Under the pieces are notes generated by a model. It was given only the letters and a program-made list of their open reading frames with translations. It made no database searches and was not told where the DNA came from. A stretch of 64,000 nt of DNA from Pseudomonadota bacterium (lineage in GTDB: Bacteria; Pseudomonadota; Gammaproteobacteria; Steroidobacterales; Steroidobacteraceae), in assembly GCA_025355105.1 (NCBI GenBank), contig JANYAE010000081.1:186001-250000 (forward strand), in the 5' to 3' direction. The translations under genes were made by a program, and so were the position numbers. Below are positions 34,332 to 45,457 of the stretch, piece by piece; within the stretch, counting starts at the first letter, position 1; each line of letters opens with the position of its first letter.

Positions 34332-35764
34332 GGGTGGGCCTTTGCAGCAGCGGAGGGAGTCGCGATTTCGGGCTGAACGCCGCCGCCGAGCGCAAGCACC
34401 AGCTGGACGCGGGCCTCGGTCTCGAGTGCGCGGGTGGTGACGAGTCCGCGGCGGGCGGAGATGACACGCGCGTTGGCCTCGAGCAGCGCCAGCTGGGCGG
34501 TCAGGCCGCCACGGTAGCGCTCCGCGGCGAGGCGCTCGGCCTCCGCCAGCAACGTGACGCGCTCGTCCGCCTGCGTCAGCTCGCGGCCGAGGGAGGTGCG
34601 CGTGGTGATTGCGTCGGCCACCTCGCGGACGGCGTCGAGCACCGTCACGTTGTAGCGCGCCACCGCCGATTCGAGGTCGGCACCGGCGCCGCGGTACTCG
34701 GCTTGCAGCCTGCCCCGGTCGAAGATCGGCAGCCGGATCGACGGGCCGAGACCGTAGGTGCGCGCCGGCGCGGACAGCAGGTCCTTGAGCGTCAGGGCTG
34801 CGAGTCCGGCGAATGCGTTCAGGTTGATGTCCGGATACGCCGCGAGACGAGCGACGTCCTCGCTCGCGCTCGCGGCCTGGACTCGCGCGAGCGCCGCCTG
34901 CACGTCCGGCCGCCGGGCCAGCAGGTCGCCCGGCAGCGTCGCCGGCAGCGGCAACGCGCCGTCGTAGACCAGTTTCGGGTGGTCGATCGTGGCGTAGGCG
35001 GTCGCCCCCTGGCCAGTCAGTGACGCGAGCCGGTGCACGCCGAGCTCGATCGCGGCCGAAGCCTGCTCGCGGTCGCCGCGGGCCTCCGGCAGTGCCGAGC
35101 GCGCACTGCGCAGATCGATGCCGCTGTCGAGTCCCGCGGTCACGCGTCGCTGCGTGAGATCGGCGATCTTCTGACTCGTCTCCTCGGCAGCGCGGGCAAG
35201 CGCGGCGAGCGCGTAGCGACGGTCGAGCTCGACGTAGCTCGTGACGACCGCGCCCTGGATCGCGAGCTCGGCGGCGCGCGCATCGAGCGCGCGGGCAGCG
35301 ACGATCCGGTCGGCCGCATGGATGCGGGCGCTCTGCCGACCCCAGAAATCGAGCGCATAGCTCAGCCCGACGTCGATCTGCACATCCCAATAGCTGCCAC
35401 CGCCGTAGGGCGGCGGGATGATGTAGGTAGCGCTGAAGCGCTCGCGGCTCTCCGACGCCGAGGCGTCGACGCTCGGTCCCCGGCCTGCGCCGGCCGCCGC
35501 AGTGTCGGCGCGCGCGCGCTCGAGCCGGGCCAGCACGTCGGCAAGCGAGGGATTGTCACGGGTGGCCCGCGCCACGAGCGCATCGAGCTGCGGATCTCCA
35601 TAGACCTGCCACCAGCCTTGCGCGATCGGTGGCTCGGCCTCGGCCGCGAGGCCGAGCGCAGCGGCCGCGATCGGCGTCGGGTGTGCGGCGCGACGTGCGT
35701 CGAACGCGCAGCCGGGCAGCCCGAGCGCGACGATGATCAGCAGCACCGCGCCAAGTCGCGTCAC
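34328..35764 (-). CDS. Outer-membrane efflux factor, NodT/OprM-type lipoprotein
   Basis: A 478-residue outer-membrane channel with a lipoprotein signal (VLLIIVALGLPGC, lipidated Cys near residue 19). Two OEP repeats are present: one around NPSLADVLARLERARADTAA and the second around RRPDVQAALARVQAASASED, each supplying helices for the TolC-like tunnel. The opening PPIAQGWWQVYGDPQLDALV is the usual NodT-family start. The GTG start overlaps the marR stop. It completes the tripartite Emr pump. Confidence 0.92.
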   Translation of the reverse strand: MTRLGAVLLIIVALGLPGCAFDARRAAHPTPIAAAALGLAAEAEPPIAQGWWQVYGDPQLDALVARATRDNPSLADVLARLERARADTAAAGAGRGPSVDASASESRERFSATYIIPPPYGGGSYWDVQIDVGLSYALDFWGRQSARIHAADRIVAARALDARAAELAIQGAVVTSYVELDRRYALAALARAAEETSQKIADLTQRRVTAGLDSGIDLRSARSALPEARGDREQASAAIELGVHRLASLTGQGATAYATIDHPKLVYDGALPLPATLPGDLLARRPDVQAALARVQAASASEDVARLAAYPDINLNAFAGLAALTLKDLLSAPARTYGLGPSIRLPIFDRGRLQAEYRGAGADLESAVARYNVTVLDAVREVADAITTRTSLGRELTQADERVTLLAEAERLAAERYRGGLTAQLALLEANARVISARRGLVTTRALETEARVQLVLALGGGVQPEIATPSAAAKAHP

Positions 35765-36252
35765 GGCTTTGCCGCCTTGCGCGCACCGGGCGCGCTCGGC
35801 GCCTCAGGCAGCTCGAGCCGCGCGGTCACGCGCCTCAGCAACTTCGCGAGCGTCGCGACTTCCGTGGCGCTCAGGTCCTGCAAGGCGTCGTTCAGGTGAC
35901 CGACCACCAGCGGCAGCATCGCCTGCACCGCCTGGCGGCCGTCGCCGGTCAGGAACAGCAACACTACCCGTCGGTCGGATTCGCTGCGCTCGCGGCGGAT
36001 GAGGCCGCGCTCCTCGAGATGGTCGACCACGCGGGTGAACGCGCCGGAATCGTGGTTCAGATCGCGGCAGATGTCGCCTGCCGTCAGCTGCGGGTCATCG
36101 CGCAGCCGCATCAGCGTGACCCACTGTACGAACGTCAGCCCGTGACCCTCGAACGCCGCCTCGAGCTGCTGGCGCAGCAGCACCGCGCTGCGGCGGATGA
36201 GGTAGCCGACGCTGTCGTCGACCGTGTAGGTACGCGGGTCGTAGTGCTTCAT
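35761..36252 (-). CDS. MarR-family transcriptional regulator of the emr operon
   Basis: A 163-residue winged-helix repressor. The DNA-binding domain includes LTAGDICRDLNHDSGAFTRV (recognition helix) and the wing ERSESDRRVVLLFLTGDG, both characteristic of MarR/EmrR. It is the first gene of the minus-strand efflux operon. The ATG at 36252 is preferred over the GTG one codon upstream. An 11-bp palindrome overlapping its ribosome binding region is the likely operator, implying autorepression relieved by pump substrates. Confidence 0.93.
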   Translation of the reverse strand: MKHYDPRTYTVDDSVGYLIRRSAVLLRQQLEAAFEGHGLTFVQWVTLMRLRDDPQLTAGDICRDLNHDSGAFTRVVDHLEERGLIRRERSESDRRVVLLFLTGDGRQAVQAMLPLVVGHLNDALQDLSATEVATLAKLLRRVTARLELPEAPSAPGARKAAKP

Positions 36253-36254
36253 CA

Positions 36255-36281
36255 CTGCCTCGGCAATCTCTGCTTAGGCAG
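36255..36281 (-). promoter_or_regulatory. Palindromic operator candidate for MarR
   Basis: CTGCCTCGGCA and TGCTTAGGCAG are inverted repeats (9 of 11 pairs) around ATCTC, immediately before the marR start and covering its GAGG ribosome binding site. The size fits a MarR-dimer site. Confidence 0.65.
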
Positions 36282-36326
36282 CGTATTCCGCCGGTTTGGG
36301 CCCGTCAAGCCCGGCCGTCGCCTGGT

Positions 36327-37766
36327 TCAGCCGTCCAGCAGGCCGGTCGCGGCGCGCACCGCACGCAGCCCGAGCCAGCGCCACGGCTCGTTCGGAATGT
36401 AGGGTGAGTGCCGGTTGAGGTAGGGCAGCCAGCGCCACTCGGCGTCGCGCCCGGCAACGAGGTCGGCGAGGACGCGGCCGAACACGGAGGTCAGATTGAC
36501 GCCGTGGCCCGAGTAGCCGATCGCGTAGTAGACGTTGCGGCGACGACCCATCCGCCCGACGGACGCCGTCAGGTCCAGCGAGCAGTCCACCGCGCCGGCC
36601 CAGCAGCGCTCGAACTCCACGTGACCGAGCTGTGGATAGATCCTCAAGAGCTCCGCCGCAAGCGCGGCCGCGCGCTCGGGCGGGACCTCCGGCGGCGGCG
36701 TGCCATTGTTGAATTCGTAGCCATAGCCTTGTGGCCCGCCACCGATGTGGATCCGGTCGTCGCGGGTGAGGCCAAGCCAGTACTCGTCGGTCCGGCTGTC
36801 GTCGAATGGCGCCCGGCTCTGCCAGCCGAGCTGGCGGATCATGGCCGCCTCGAGCGGGCGGGTGATGCCGACGTAGGCGACCAACGGCGCGTAGGCGCTG
36901 CGCAGATAGCCGAGCTGGGAGGAGTAGGCGTTGGTGGCGAGCACCAGCACCGGCGCACGGACCTGCTGGCCGCCGGCCGTGGTCAGCGTGTGCAGCGGAC
37001 CTTCGACGACCGACGTCACCGGCGTGTTCTCGTAGATCTCGACGCCGGCCGCGAGCGCCGCGGTGCGCCACAACGCCGCGAGCTTGCCCGGATGAACCTG
37101 GCCGCTCGCAGCGTCGCACAGCGCGCCGCGGTAGACGCCGGTGCCGAGCGCCGCATGCGTCCGGTCAGCGTCCCAGAACTCGATCGGCAGGCCGGCGTCG
37201 TGCAACCGTGCCGCCGTCTGCTTCGCCTCGCGCGCCTCGGTCACGGTCAGCAGGGCGTGCGCGGCGCCTGCGGTATCGAGCTCGATGTCGGCCGAGAAGC
37301 GGGCGGCGAGGGACCGCAGCGCGTCGATGTTGCTGGCGGTCAGCTCGTGGATGCGCCGATCGAGCGCCGGCTCGTCGCCGGCGCGCAGCCAGCGGTCCGG
37401 GGTCGACGTCAGCAGCATCGCGCCGTTGCGCGCCGACGCGCCGTTCCCGCAGCGCTGCGCCTCGAGCAGGATGACCCGCTGGCCCGGCGACTGCGACCGC
37501 AGGTAGTAGGCGGTCGACAGCCCCGTGAAGCCGCCGCCAATGACCACGACGTCGGCATCAGCCGTCGCGGCGAGCGCCGCCGCCGCAGCGGGCAGGGCCT
37601 CCGCCCAGTGGCTCCGGTTGCGGTCCACCGCAACCGCCTCCGGCAGCACGAACGGTGCCGCGGCGTTGATCGCGGCGCCGCCGGCGAGGCTGCCAGCCGC
37701 GGCGATGCCACCGCGCTTCAACAGATCTCGGCGACTCAGCGAGGGCAGTCGTGGACGCTGTGCCAT
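36327..37766 (-). CDS. Tat-exported FAD-dependent oxidoreductase (DAO family, PuuB-like)
   Basis: A 479-residue flavoprotein. A twin-arginine signal SRRDLLKRGGIAAAGS at residues 11-26 is followed by the Rossmann motif VVVIGGGFTGLSTAYYLRS. Other family segments are EAQRCGNGASARNGAML, and the C-terminal GYSGHGVNLTSVFGRVLADL, which contacts FAD. Closest known types are gamma-glutamylputrescine oxidase and similar amine/amino-acid oxidases; the substrate is not certain. A Tat signal is unusual for PuuB-like enzymes and predicts folded export to the periplasm. It begins 1 nt after the outer-membrane factor stop, so it is the last gene of the mdt operon. Confidence 0.85.
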   Translation of the reverse strand: MAQRPRLPSLSRRDLLKRGGIAAAGSLAGGAAINAAAPFVLPEAVAVDRNRSHWAEALPAAAAALAATADADVVVIGGGFTGLSTAYYLRSQSPGQRVILLEAQRCGNGASARNGAMLLTSTPDRWLRAGDEPALDRRIHELTASNIDALRSLAARFSADIELDTAGAAHALLTVTEAREAKQTAARLHDAGLPIEFWDADRTHAALGTGVYRGALCDAASGQVHPGKLAALWRTAALAAGVEIYENTPVTSVVEGPLHTLTTAGGQQVRAPVLVLATNAYSSQLGYLRSAYAPLVAYVGITRPLEAAMIRQLGWQSRAPFDDSRTDEYWLGLTRDDRIHIGGGPQGYGYEFNNGTPPPEVPPERAAALAAELLRIYPQLGHVEFERCWAGAVDCSLDLTASVGRMGRRRNVYYAIGYSGHGVNLTSVFGRVLADLVAGRDAEWRWLPYLNRHSPYIPNEPWRWLGLRAVRAATGLLDG

Positions 37767-37767
37767 G

Positions 37768-39180
37768 TCAGGGGTTCGGGGCGCCGCCCATCGCCTTCAG
37801 CAGCCCGATGTGCGCGAGCAGCCGCCGGCTCTGCACGTCGATCAGGCTGCGGTCCGCGGCGAACGCCGTATTCTGCGCGATCACGACGTTGAGGTAGCTG
37901 ACCGTGCCGGCGCGATACTGATTCTCGGTCGCCCGCAGCGTCTCGCGCGCCGCCACCGCCGCGCGGTTCTCGGCGGCCTCCTCGTCGGCGAGGCCGCGCA
38001 GGGCCGCGAGCGAGTCCTCCGCGTCCGCGAGGGCCGTCAGTACCGCCTGCCGGTAGTTGGCCACCGCGCGGTCGTAGTCGGCCCGCGCGGCGGCGCTCTG
38101 CGCAAAGCGCGCACCGCCGTCGAATAGCGTTTCGGCGAGCTGCGGGCCGAGGCTCCAGAACCGGTTCGGCAGGCTGACGAGGTGTTGCCAGGCCGACGCC
38201 TGGTAACCACCGCTGCCGGCGAGCGATAGCGTCGGAAACCACGCGCCGCGCGCGACACCGACCGCGGCATTCGCCGACGCGACGCGCCGTTCCGCTGCAG
38301 CAACGTCCGGGCGACGCTCGAGCAACGTCGCCGGCAGCACCGCGGGCACCGGCGGCAGCGTCGGCAGTGCGGCCGCGACGGGCAGCGTGAACTCCGTCGC
38401 CGAGCGGCCGCTCAGTGTCGCGATCGCATGCTCGAGCGCCGCGCGCTGGATGGCGAGGTCCGCGTCCTGCGCCTCGGCGCCCGCCAGCTGCGACTCCGCC
38501 TCGGTCACGTCGGTGCGCGGCGCGACGCCGGCGGCGTAGCGGTTGCGCGTGATCTCGAGCGAACGCCGGTAGGCGGCGATGGTGCGCGCGAACAGTTCCC
38601 GCTGCGTGTCGAGCGAGCGCGACTGCACGTAGTCCTGTGCGAGCGTCGCCGCGACCGAGAGCTGCGCCCCGGCGAGGTCGCCGGCGCTCGCCTCGGCCGC
38701 CGTGCGGCTCACCTCGAGCCCCCGCCGCAGGCGTCCCCACAGGTCCAGTTCCCACGACAGGCTGCCGGTCAGCCGGTCGGTCGTGAAGGTGGCGCCGCCG
38801 GGCGTCGCCGGCCCGCCGCCGACGCTGAGCGAGCCGCTGGCACTCGCACTGCGCGTCGTACCGGCGGCGGCGCCGACGGTCGGCATCAGCGCCGCGCGCG
38901 CGCCGCCGACGGCGGCCAGTGCCGAGCGGTACTGGGCGTTGGCCGCCATGATCGTCTGGTTGGAGCGTTCGGCGGCTGCCTCGAGTTCGTCGAGCGCCGG
39001 GTCCCCATAGGCGTGCCACCATGGGCCGCGCGGCAACTGGTCGCCCGGCGTCGCCGGTTGCCAGGCCTCCTTGAACGCGGCCGGAGCGGGCGCAGTCGGC
39101 CGGCGGTAGTCCGGGCCGACGGCGCAGGCGGCCAGCAGCAGGGCGGGTCCGAAGATGGTCAGTGTGCGAAGCGAGATCAC
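37768..39180 (-). CDS. Outer-membrane efflux factor, NodT-type lipoprotein, of the mdt operon
   Basis: A 470-residue channel protein. A lipoprotein signal (GPALLLAAC) is followed by [14 protein letters not shown], the hallmark start of NodT/OprM proteins. OEP repeats lie around [20 protein letters not shown] and [20 protein letters not shown]. The GTG start overlaps the mdtC stop by 4 nt, so it is translated with the RND pump it serves. It differs from the emr-operon factor, so each pump has its own exit channel. Confidence 0.92.
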   Translation of the reverse strand: MISLRTLTIFGPALLLAACAVGPDYRRPTAPAPAAFKEAWQPATPGDQLPRGPWWHAYGDPALDELEAAAERSNQTIMAANAQYRSALAAVGGARAALMPTVGAAAGTTRSASASGSLSVGGGPATPGGATFTTDRLTGSLSWELDLWGRLRRGLEVSRTAAEASAGDLAGAQLSVAATLAQDYVQSRSLDTQRELFARTIAAYRRSLEITRNRYAAGVAPRTDVTEAESQLAGAEAQDADLAIQRAALEHAIATLSGRSATEFTLPVAAALPTLPPVPAVLPATLLERRPDVAAAERRVASANAAVGVARGAWFPTLSLAGSGGYQASAWQHLVSLPNRFWSLGPQLAETLFDGGARFAQSAAARADYDRAVANYRQAVLTALADAEDSLAALRGLADEEAAENRAAVAARETLRATENQYRAGTVSYLNVVIAQNTAFAADRSLIDVQSRRLLAHIGLLKAMGGAPNP

Positions 39181-42100
39181 GCGCTCTCCAGGGCTATGCC
39201 GGCCTGGCGGTTGCGCCGGCGTTCCAGCCAGCGAACCCGCAGGCGGTCGAAGAACAGGTAGACGACCGGCGTCGTGTAGAGCGTCAGCAGCTGGCTGAGC
39301 ACCAGTCCGCCGACAATCGTGATGCCGAGCGGCTGGCGAAGTTCAGCGCCGTCGCCATGCCCGAAGGCGAGCGGCACGGCACCGGCAAGCGCCGCGACGG
39401 TCGTCATCAGGATCGGCCGGAAACGCCGCAGACACGCCTCGTAGATCGCAGCACGCGGGTCGAGGCCGTGCTCACGCTCGAGCGACAGCGCCACGTCGAT
39501 CATCATGATCGCATTCTTCTTGACGAGCCCGATCAGCAGGATGACGCCAATCAGGGCGATCAGTGTCAGCTCGAAGCGCAATGCGAGCAACGCGAGCAAC
39601 GCCCCGACGCCCGCCGAGAGCAGCGTCGACAGGATCGTGATCGGGTGCAGCGTGCTTTCGTAGAGGATGCCGAGCACGAGGTACATCACAACGATCGCCG
39701 CCAGAATCAGCAGCAGCTGGTTCTTGAGCGAGGCCTGGAACAGCTTCGCCGTACCCTGATAGCTGCCGCGCACGCTGGTCGGCACACCGAGCCGCGCGAA
39801 CGCCTTGTCGATCGCCGCCGAGGCCTGCGACAGCGAGGTATTCGGCGGCAGGTTGTAGGAGATCGTCGAGGCCGCGAACTGCCCCTGGTGGTTCACCGCG
39901 AGCGGTGTGTTCGTCGGCCCGAATTTCGCGACCGCCATCAGCGGCACCTGCGCACCGCCGGTGCCCGGGACGTAGACGTTGCGCAGCATCTCGGCGTTCT
40001 CGAGGAAGCGCGGCGCGGCCTCCATCACGACGTGGTACTGGTTCAGCGGGTTGTAGATCGTCGCGACCTGGCGCTGGCCGAACCAGTCGTAGAGCACGGC
40101 GTCGATGGTCCGGACGTTCACCCCGAGCCGCGCCGCGGCGTCGCGGTCGATCGTCAGCGTCGTCTGCAGGCCCTTGTCCTGCGCGTCGGTGTTGACGTCG
40201 GCGAGTTCCGGCAGCTCCGAGAGCGAGGTCCGCAGCTTCGGCTCCCAGGCTCGCAGGTCCTCGAGCGAGTCGGCTTGCAGCGTGTACTGGTACTGGGCGT
40301 TCGACGAGCGCCCGCCGACGCGCACGTCCTGCGCCGACTGCAGGTAGAGCACGGCGCCGGGCTCGTGCGTCAGCGGGTAGCGCAGGCGGTTGATCACGCC
40401 GTCCGAGGTGACCTTGCGCTCAGCGACCGGCTTCAGCGTCACGAACACGAAGCCGCCGTTGCGCTGGCCGCCGCCGGTGAAGGCGACGACGTTCTCGACC
40501 GCCGGGTCCTGCTTCACGAGCGCCACGAAACGCTGCACCTTGTCGGTCATCGCCTGGAACGAGATGCTCTGGTCACCCTGGATGCTGCCGACGAGCCGGC
40601 CGGTGTCCTGCTGCGGCAGCAGCCCCTTCGGCACGTAGACGTACAGCGCGACGTTGAGGACGAAAGTGACGGCGAGCACGACCGCCACGATCGAGCCGTG
40701 GTCGAGGAACCACTCGAGCGACCGGCCGTAGCCTCGGCGCAGAGCCTCGAACCAGCGCTCGGTCCGCACCGCCATCCACGACGGCGGTGTCCCGGCGCGT
40801 GCGCGCAGCAGCCGGGCGGCCATCATCGGCGTCGCGGTCAGTGACACGACCAGCGACACGGCGATCGCCGCCGCGAGGGTCACGCCGAACTCGCGGAACA
40901 TGCGGCCGATGACGTCGCCCATGAAGATGATCGGGATGAACACCGCGATCAGCGACAGGCTCATCGCGAGCACCGTGAAGCCGACCTCGCGAGCACCGCG
41001 CAGCGCCGCCTCCACGGGCGCCATGCCGGCCTCGACGTGGCGCGTGATGTTCTCGAGCACCACGACGGCATCGTCGACCACGAAACCGGTCGCGATGGTG
41101 AGCGCCATCAGCGAGAACGTGTTCAGGCTGAAGCCGAGCAGGTACATCGCGCCGCAGGTGCCGAGCAGCGAAACCGGCACGACCACGACCGACACCGCCG
41201 ACGCCCGCCAGTCGGCGAGGAACGCGTAGGTCACGAGCGTGACCAGCAGGATGGCGATCACCAGCGTGCGCTCGACCTCGCGCAGTGACGCGCGGATCGT
41301 CGGCGTGCGGTCCAGCATCACCTCGAGATCGATGGTTCCCGGAATCGCTGCGCGCACCTGGGGCAGCACGGTGCGGATCCGCGCCACCGTCTCGACGATG
41401 TTGGCGTTCGGCTGGCGGTTGAGGATCAGCAAGATCGCCGGCTTGCCATTGGCAATGCCGCCGTTGCGCACGTCCTGAACCGAGTCGGTGACCGCCGCGA
41501 CGTCGGCCAGTCGGGTGGCGGCGCCGCCCTGATAGGCCACGATCGTCGGCAGGTACTCGGCCGCGGTCCGCGCCTGGTCGTTGGCGAGGATCTGCCAGCG
41601 GCGCGGCCCGTCCTCCACGGCGCCTTTCGGCCGATCGACGTTGGCGCTCGCGATCGCGGCGCGGACCTGCTCGGGCGACAGCCCGGCGTGCGCCAGCGCG
41701 AGCGGGTCCAGTTCGACGCGCACCGCCGGCAGCGAGCCACCACCGACCGTCACCTGGCCGACACCCTGCACCTGCGACAGCTTCTGGGCGACGATCGTCG
41801 AGGCGACGTCGTAGACCTCGCCGGGCGTGTGGGTGGGCGAAGTCATCGCCAGGATCATGATCGGCGCGTCGGCCGGGTTGACCTTTCGCCAGGTCGGGTT
41901 GCTCGGCAGAGCGGTCGGCAGCAGCGCCCTGGCGCCGTTGATCGCCGCCTGGACGTCGCGCGCCGCGCCGTCGATGTCGCGGTCGATGTCGAACTGCAGC
42001 GTGATGCGCGACGAGCCGAGTGAGCTCGACGAGGTCATCTCGGTGACGCCGGCGATCCGGCCGAGCGATCGCTCGAGCGGCGTCGCGACCGTCGCCGCCA

Positions 42101-42344
42101 TCGTGTCCGGGCTCGCGCCTGGCAGCGACGCCTGTACCGAGATCGTCGGAATGTCGATCTGCGGCAGCGGCGCGACCGGGAGGCCGAAGAACGCAAGCCA
42201 GCCGGCGAGCGCGATACCGATCGTCAGCAGCGTGGTGCCGACCGGACGCTCGATGAACGGCCGCGACAGGCTGCCCGCGTCGGCCGCCGACTCCGCCGCG
42301 GCGGATGCCTGTGCCTCGCCGTCGCTGAGCGGCGCGGCGCTCAC
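39177..42344 (-). CDS. mdtC: RND efflux transporter subunit, MdtC-like
   Basis: A 1055-residue inner-membrane RND transporter driven by the proton gradient. The GTG at 42344 overlaps the mdtB stop; the frame further upstream is antisense. The N-terminus [20 protein letters not shown] is typical. The proton-relay aspartates are in [17 protein letters not shown] second large periplasmic loop and the C-terminal [16 protein letters not shown] complete the duplicated fold. In E. coli, MdtB and MdtC form a heterotrimer, and both are present here. Substrates in that system include bile salts and novobiocin. Confidence 0.93.
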   Translation of the reverse strand: MSAAPLSDGEAQASAAAESAADAGSLSRPFIERPVGTTLLTIGIALAGWLAFFGLPVAPLPQIDIPTISVQASLPGASPDTMAATVATPLERSLGRIAGVTEMTSSSSLGSSRITLQFDIDRDIDGAARDVQAAINGARALLPTALPSNPTWRKVNPADAPIMILAMTSPTHTPGEVYDVASTIVAQKLSQVQGVGQVTVGGGSLPAVRVELDPLALAHAGLSPEQVRAAIASANVDRPKGAVEDGPRRWQILANDQARTAAEYLPTIVAYQGGAATRLADVAAVTDSVQDVRNGGIANGKPAILLILNRQPNANIVETVARIRTVLPQVRAAIPGTIDLEVMLDRTPTIRASLREVERTLVIAILLVTLVTYAFLADWRASAVSVVVVPVSLLGTCGAMYLLGFSLNTFSLMALTIATGFVVDDAVVVLENITRHVEAGMAPVEAALRGAREVGFTVLAMSLSLIAVFIPIIFMGDVIGRMFREFGVTLAAAIAVSLVVSLTATPMMAARLLRARAGTPPSWMAVRTERWFEALRRGYGRSLEWFLDHGSIVAVVLAVTFVLNVALYVYVPKGLLPQQDTGRLVGSIQGDQSISFQAMTDKVQRFVALVKQDPAVENVVAFTGGGQRNGGFVFVTLKPVAERKVTSDGVINRLRYPLTHEPGAVLYLQSAQDVRVGGRSSNAQYQYTLQADSLEDLRAWEPKLRTSLSELPELADVNTDAQDKGLQTTLTIDRDAAARLGVNVRTIDAVLYDWFGQRQVATIYNPLNQYHVVMEAAPRFLENAEMLRNVYVPGTGGAQVPLMAVAKFGPTNTPLAVNHQGQFAASTISYNLPPNTSLSQASAAIDKAFARLGVPTSVRGSYQGTAKLFQASLKNQLLLILAAIVVMYLVLGILYESTLHPITILSTLLSAGVGALLALLALRFELTLIALIGVILLIGLVKKNAIMMIDVALSLEREHGLDPRAAIYEACLRRFRPILMTTVAALAGAVPLAFGHGDGAELRQPLGITIVGGLVLSQLLTLYTTPVVYLFFDRLRVRWLERRRNRQAGIALESA

Positions 42345-45300
42345 GGCACGGCCGCGCCGGTCGCCGCCGGCGCACCCACCCGCTGCTCCACGCGCCGCGC
42401 GAGCGCGTCGAAGGCGAGATAGATCACCGGAGTCGTGAACAGCGTCAGCACCTGGCTGACGAGCAGGCCGCCGACCATCGTCAGGCCGAGCGGGTGGCGA
42501 AGCTCGGCGCCCACGCCGCGGCCGAGCATCAGCGGCAGCGCGCCGGCGAGCGCCGCGACGGTGGTCATCAGAATCGGCCGCAGGCGCAGCAGGCACGCCT
42601 GGTAGATGGCCTCCTCGGGTGTCTTGTTTTCCTCACGCTCGGCGGCGAGCGCGAAGTCGATCATCATGATCGCGTTCTTCTTGACGATGCCGATCAGCAG
42701 CACGATGCCGATGATGCCGATGATGCCGAGGTCGCTGCCGCTCAGCAGCAGGGCGAGCAGGGCGCCGATGCCGGCCGACGGCAGCGTCGACAAGATCGTG
42801 ACCGGATGCACGTAGCTCTCGTACAGCACGCCGAGCACGATGTACATCGTGACGATCGCCGCCAATAGCAGCCAGACGGTGCTCGCCAGCGAGCCCTCGA
42901 AGGCCAGCGCGGCGCCCTGAAAACTGGTCGCGATGCTGGCCGGCACCTTGAGCTCGGTCTCGGCGGCGCGGATCGCATCGACCGCGGCGCCGAGCGAGGT
43001 CCCCGAGGCGAGGTTGAATGAGATCGTCGCCGCCGGGAACTGGCCGAGGTGATTGACGGCGAGCGAGGTCGTGCGCTCGCTGAAGCGCGCGACGCTCGAC
43101 AGTGGCACAGGCCCGGTCAGCCCGGCGACGTACAGGTTGGCGAGCGACGCCGGCCCGACGGCGTCCTGCGGTCGCGTCTCAAGCACGACACGGTAGGTGT
43201 TGGCTTGTGTGAACACCGTCGAGACGAGCCGTTGGCCGTAGGCATCGTAGAGCGCGTTGTCGATTCCGGCCGGGGTCACGCCGAGGCGGCTCGCGTTCGC
43301 GCGGTCGATGTCGACGTATAGCTGCAGGCCCTGGTCCTGCAGGTCGCTGGCGACGTCGGCGAGGCCCGGCACCGCCCGCAGCCGCGCGACCAGCTTACCC
43401 ACCCACAGCGACAGCTCGTCGGAGCTCGGGTCCTCGAGCGTGAACTGGTACTGGGTGCGCGACACGCGGTCCTCGATCGTCAGGTCCTGGACCGGCTGCA
43501 GGTACAGCGTGATGCCCGGGACCTTCGCGGCGCGTGCCTGCAGGCCGGCCATCAGCGCTCGCAGGTCGGTGTCGCGGTCGCCGTGGGCCTTGAGCTGGAT
43601 CTGCATCCGGCCGCTGTTGAGCGTCGCGTTGACGCCATCGACGCCGATGAAGGAAGCGATGCTCGCGATGGCCGGGTCCTCCAGCAATACCTCGGCGAGC
43701 TGCCGCTGCCGCTCGCTCATCGCGCCGAAGGAGATCGACTGCGGCGCCTCGGTGATGCCCTGCAAGGCGCCGGTGTCCTGCAGCGGGAAGAACCCCTTGG
43801 GGATGAACACATAGAGGGCGATCGTCAGCAGCAGCGTGCCGAAGGCGACGGCGAGCGTCGCGCGCCTGTGCCGTAGCACGATGCGAAGCCACCGGCCGTA
43901 GGCCTCGCTGAGCCGGTCGAAGGCGGCGCCGATGCGCTTCAGCCATCGCGGCTCTTGCGCGGCATCGTACTGCCGCAGCAGCCGCGCGCACATCATCGGC
44001 GTCAGCGTCAGTGACACGACCGCGGAGATGACGATCGAGACCGCGAGCGTGATCGCGAACTCGCGAAACAGCCGGCCGACGACCTCGCGCATGAACAGCA
44101 GCGGGATCAGCACCGCGATCAGCGATACCGTCAGCGAGATGATCGTGAAGCCGATCTGCCGGGCGCCGCGCAATGCCGCGTCGAGCGGCGGTACGCCCTC
44201 CTCGATGTAGCGCGAGATGTTCTCGATCATCACGATCGCGTCGTCGACGACGAAGCCGGTCGCGATGGTCAGCGCCATGATCGTCAAGTTGTTGATCGAG
44301 AATCCGGCGAGGTACATGACGCCGAAGGTGCCGACCAGCGACACCGGCACGACCACGCTCGGGATGATCGTCGCGCGCAGATTGCGCAGGAACAGGAAGA
44401 TCACCAGCACGACGAGCGCAACTGAGAGCGCGAGCTCGAACTGCACGTCGCGCACCGAGGCGCGGATTGTCGTCGTGCGGTCGGCGAGCAGGGTCACCTC
44501 GACGGCCCCCGGCAGCCCCGCCTGCAAGCGCGGCAGCAGGGCATTGATCCGGTCGACGGTCGCAATGACGTTGCTGCCGGGCTGGCGCTGCACGTTGACG
44601 ATGACGGCCGGCACCGTGCGCCCGTTGACGCCGGCCCAGGCGGCGAGCTTGGCGTTCTCGGCGCCGTCGACGATTTGGCCGACGTCCGTGAGCCGGATCG
44701 CTGCGCCGCTCTTGTAGGCGAGGACGATCTTGCGGTACTCATCGGCCGAGCGCAGCTGGTCGTTGGCGTCCAGGGTCGAGGCCTGACTGCTGCCGTCAAA
44801 GCTGCCCTTGGCCTGGTTGACATTGGAATTCCCGATCGCGGTGCGCACGTCCTCGAGCGTGAGGCCGGCGGCTGCGAGCGCGACCGGGTTGATCTGCACC
44901 CGCACTGCCGGCCGCTGGCCACCCGCGATCGAGACGAGGCCGACGCCGGAGACCTCGGACAGCTTCGGCGCGAGTCGCGTGTCGACGAAATCCTCGATCG
45001 TCGGCAGCGGCAGAGTCGCCGAGGTCACGGCCAGCGTCAGGATCGACGCGTCGGCGGGGTTCACCTTCGCGTACACCGGTGGCATCGGCAGGTCGGTCGG
45101 CAGGAAGGTGGCGGCGGCGTTGATGGCCGCCTGCACTTCCTGCTCGGCGACGTCGAGCGTCAGGTCAAGCGAAAAACGCAACGTGATCACCGAGGCGCCG
45201 CCTGAACTCGTCGAGGACATCTGCAGCAGTCCCGGCACCTGGCCGAATTGGCGCTCGAGCGGCGCGGTGATCGCCGAGGTGACGACATCCGGGCTGGCAC

Positions 45301-45457
45301 CGGGATAGAGCGTCGTAATCGCGATCGTCGGATAGTCCACCTCCGGCAGCGCCGAGACCGACAGCGACAGGTAGCCGATCAGGCCGGCGAGCACTATCGC
45401 CACCATCGCGAGCGAGGTCGCAACCGGGCGGAGGATGAAGAGCCGCGACGGATTCAC
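42341..45457 (-). CDS. mdtB: RND efflux transporter subunit, MdtB-like
   Basis: A 1038-residue RND transporter. The GTG at 45457 overlaps the mdtA stop and gives the normal opening [20 protein letters not shown]. Family landmarks are [20 protein letters not shown], the proton-relay [16 protein letters not shown] and [17 protein letters not shown] Val-Asp-Tyr-Pro (EVDYPTIAI) segment marks the MdtB type rather than MdtC. It probably assembles with the next gene product as B2C. Confidence 0.93.
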   Translation of the reverse strand: MNPSRLFILRPVATSLAMVAIVLAGLIGYLSLSVSALPEVDYPTIAITTLYPGASPDVVTSAITAPLERQFGQVPGLLQMSSTSSGGASVITLRFSLDLTLDVAEQEVQAAINAAATFLPTDLPMPPVYAKVNPADASILTLAVTSATLPLPTIEDFVDTRLAPKLSEVSGVGLVSIAGGQRPAVRVQINPVALAAAGLTLEDVRTAIGNSNVNQAKGSFDGSSQASTLDANDQLRSADEYRKIVLAYKSGAAIRLTDVGQIVDGAENAKLAAWAGVNGRTVPAVIVNVQRQPGSNVIATVDRINALLPRLQAGLPGAVEVTLLADRTTTIRASVRDVQFELALSVALVVLVIFLFLRNLRATIIPSVVVPVSLVGTFGVMYLAGFSINNLTIMALTIATGFVVDDAIVMIENISRYIEEGVPPLDAALRGARQIGFTIISLTVSLIAVLIPLLFMREVVGRLFREFAITLAVSIVISAVVSLTLTPMMCARLLRQYDAAQEPRWLKRIGAAFDRLSEAYGRWLRIVLRHRRATLAVAFGTLLLTIALYVFIPKGFFPLQDTGALQGITEAPQSISFGAMSERQRQLAEVLLEDPAIASIASFIGVDGVNATLNSGRMQIQLKAHGDRDTDLRALMAGLQARAAKVPGITLYLQPVQDLTIEDRVSRTQYQFTLEDPSSDELSLWVGKLVARLRAVPGLADVASDLQDQGLQLYVDIDRANASRLGVTPAGIDNALYDAYGQRLVSTVFTQANTYRVVLETRPQDAVGPASLANLYVAGLTGPVPLSSVARFSERTTSLAVNHLGQFPAATISFNLASGTSLGAAVDAIRAAETELKVPASIATSFQGAALAFEGSLASTVWLLLAAIVTMYIVLGVLYESYVHPVTILSTLPSAGIGALLALLLSGSDLGIIGIIGIVLLIGIVKKNAIMMIDFALAAEREENKTPEEAIYQACLLRLRPILMTTVAALAGALPLMLGRGVGAELRHPLGLTMVGGLLVSQVLTLFTTPVIYLAFDALARRVEQRVGAPAATGAAVP

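Noticed and set aside
33132..35390. A 752-residue adaptor fusion
   Set aside because: The upstream half of the open frame is antisense to the outer-membrane factor gene; the true start is the overlapping GTG at 34331.
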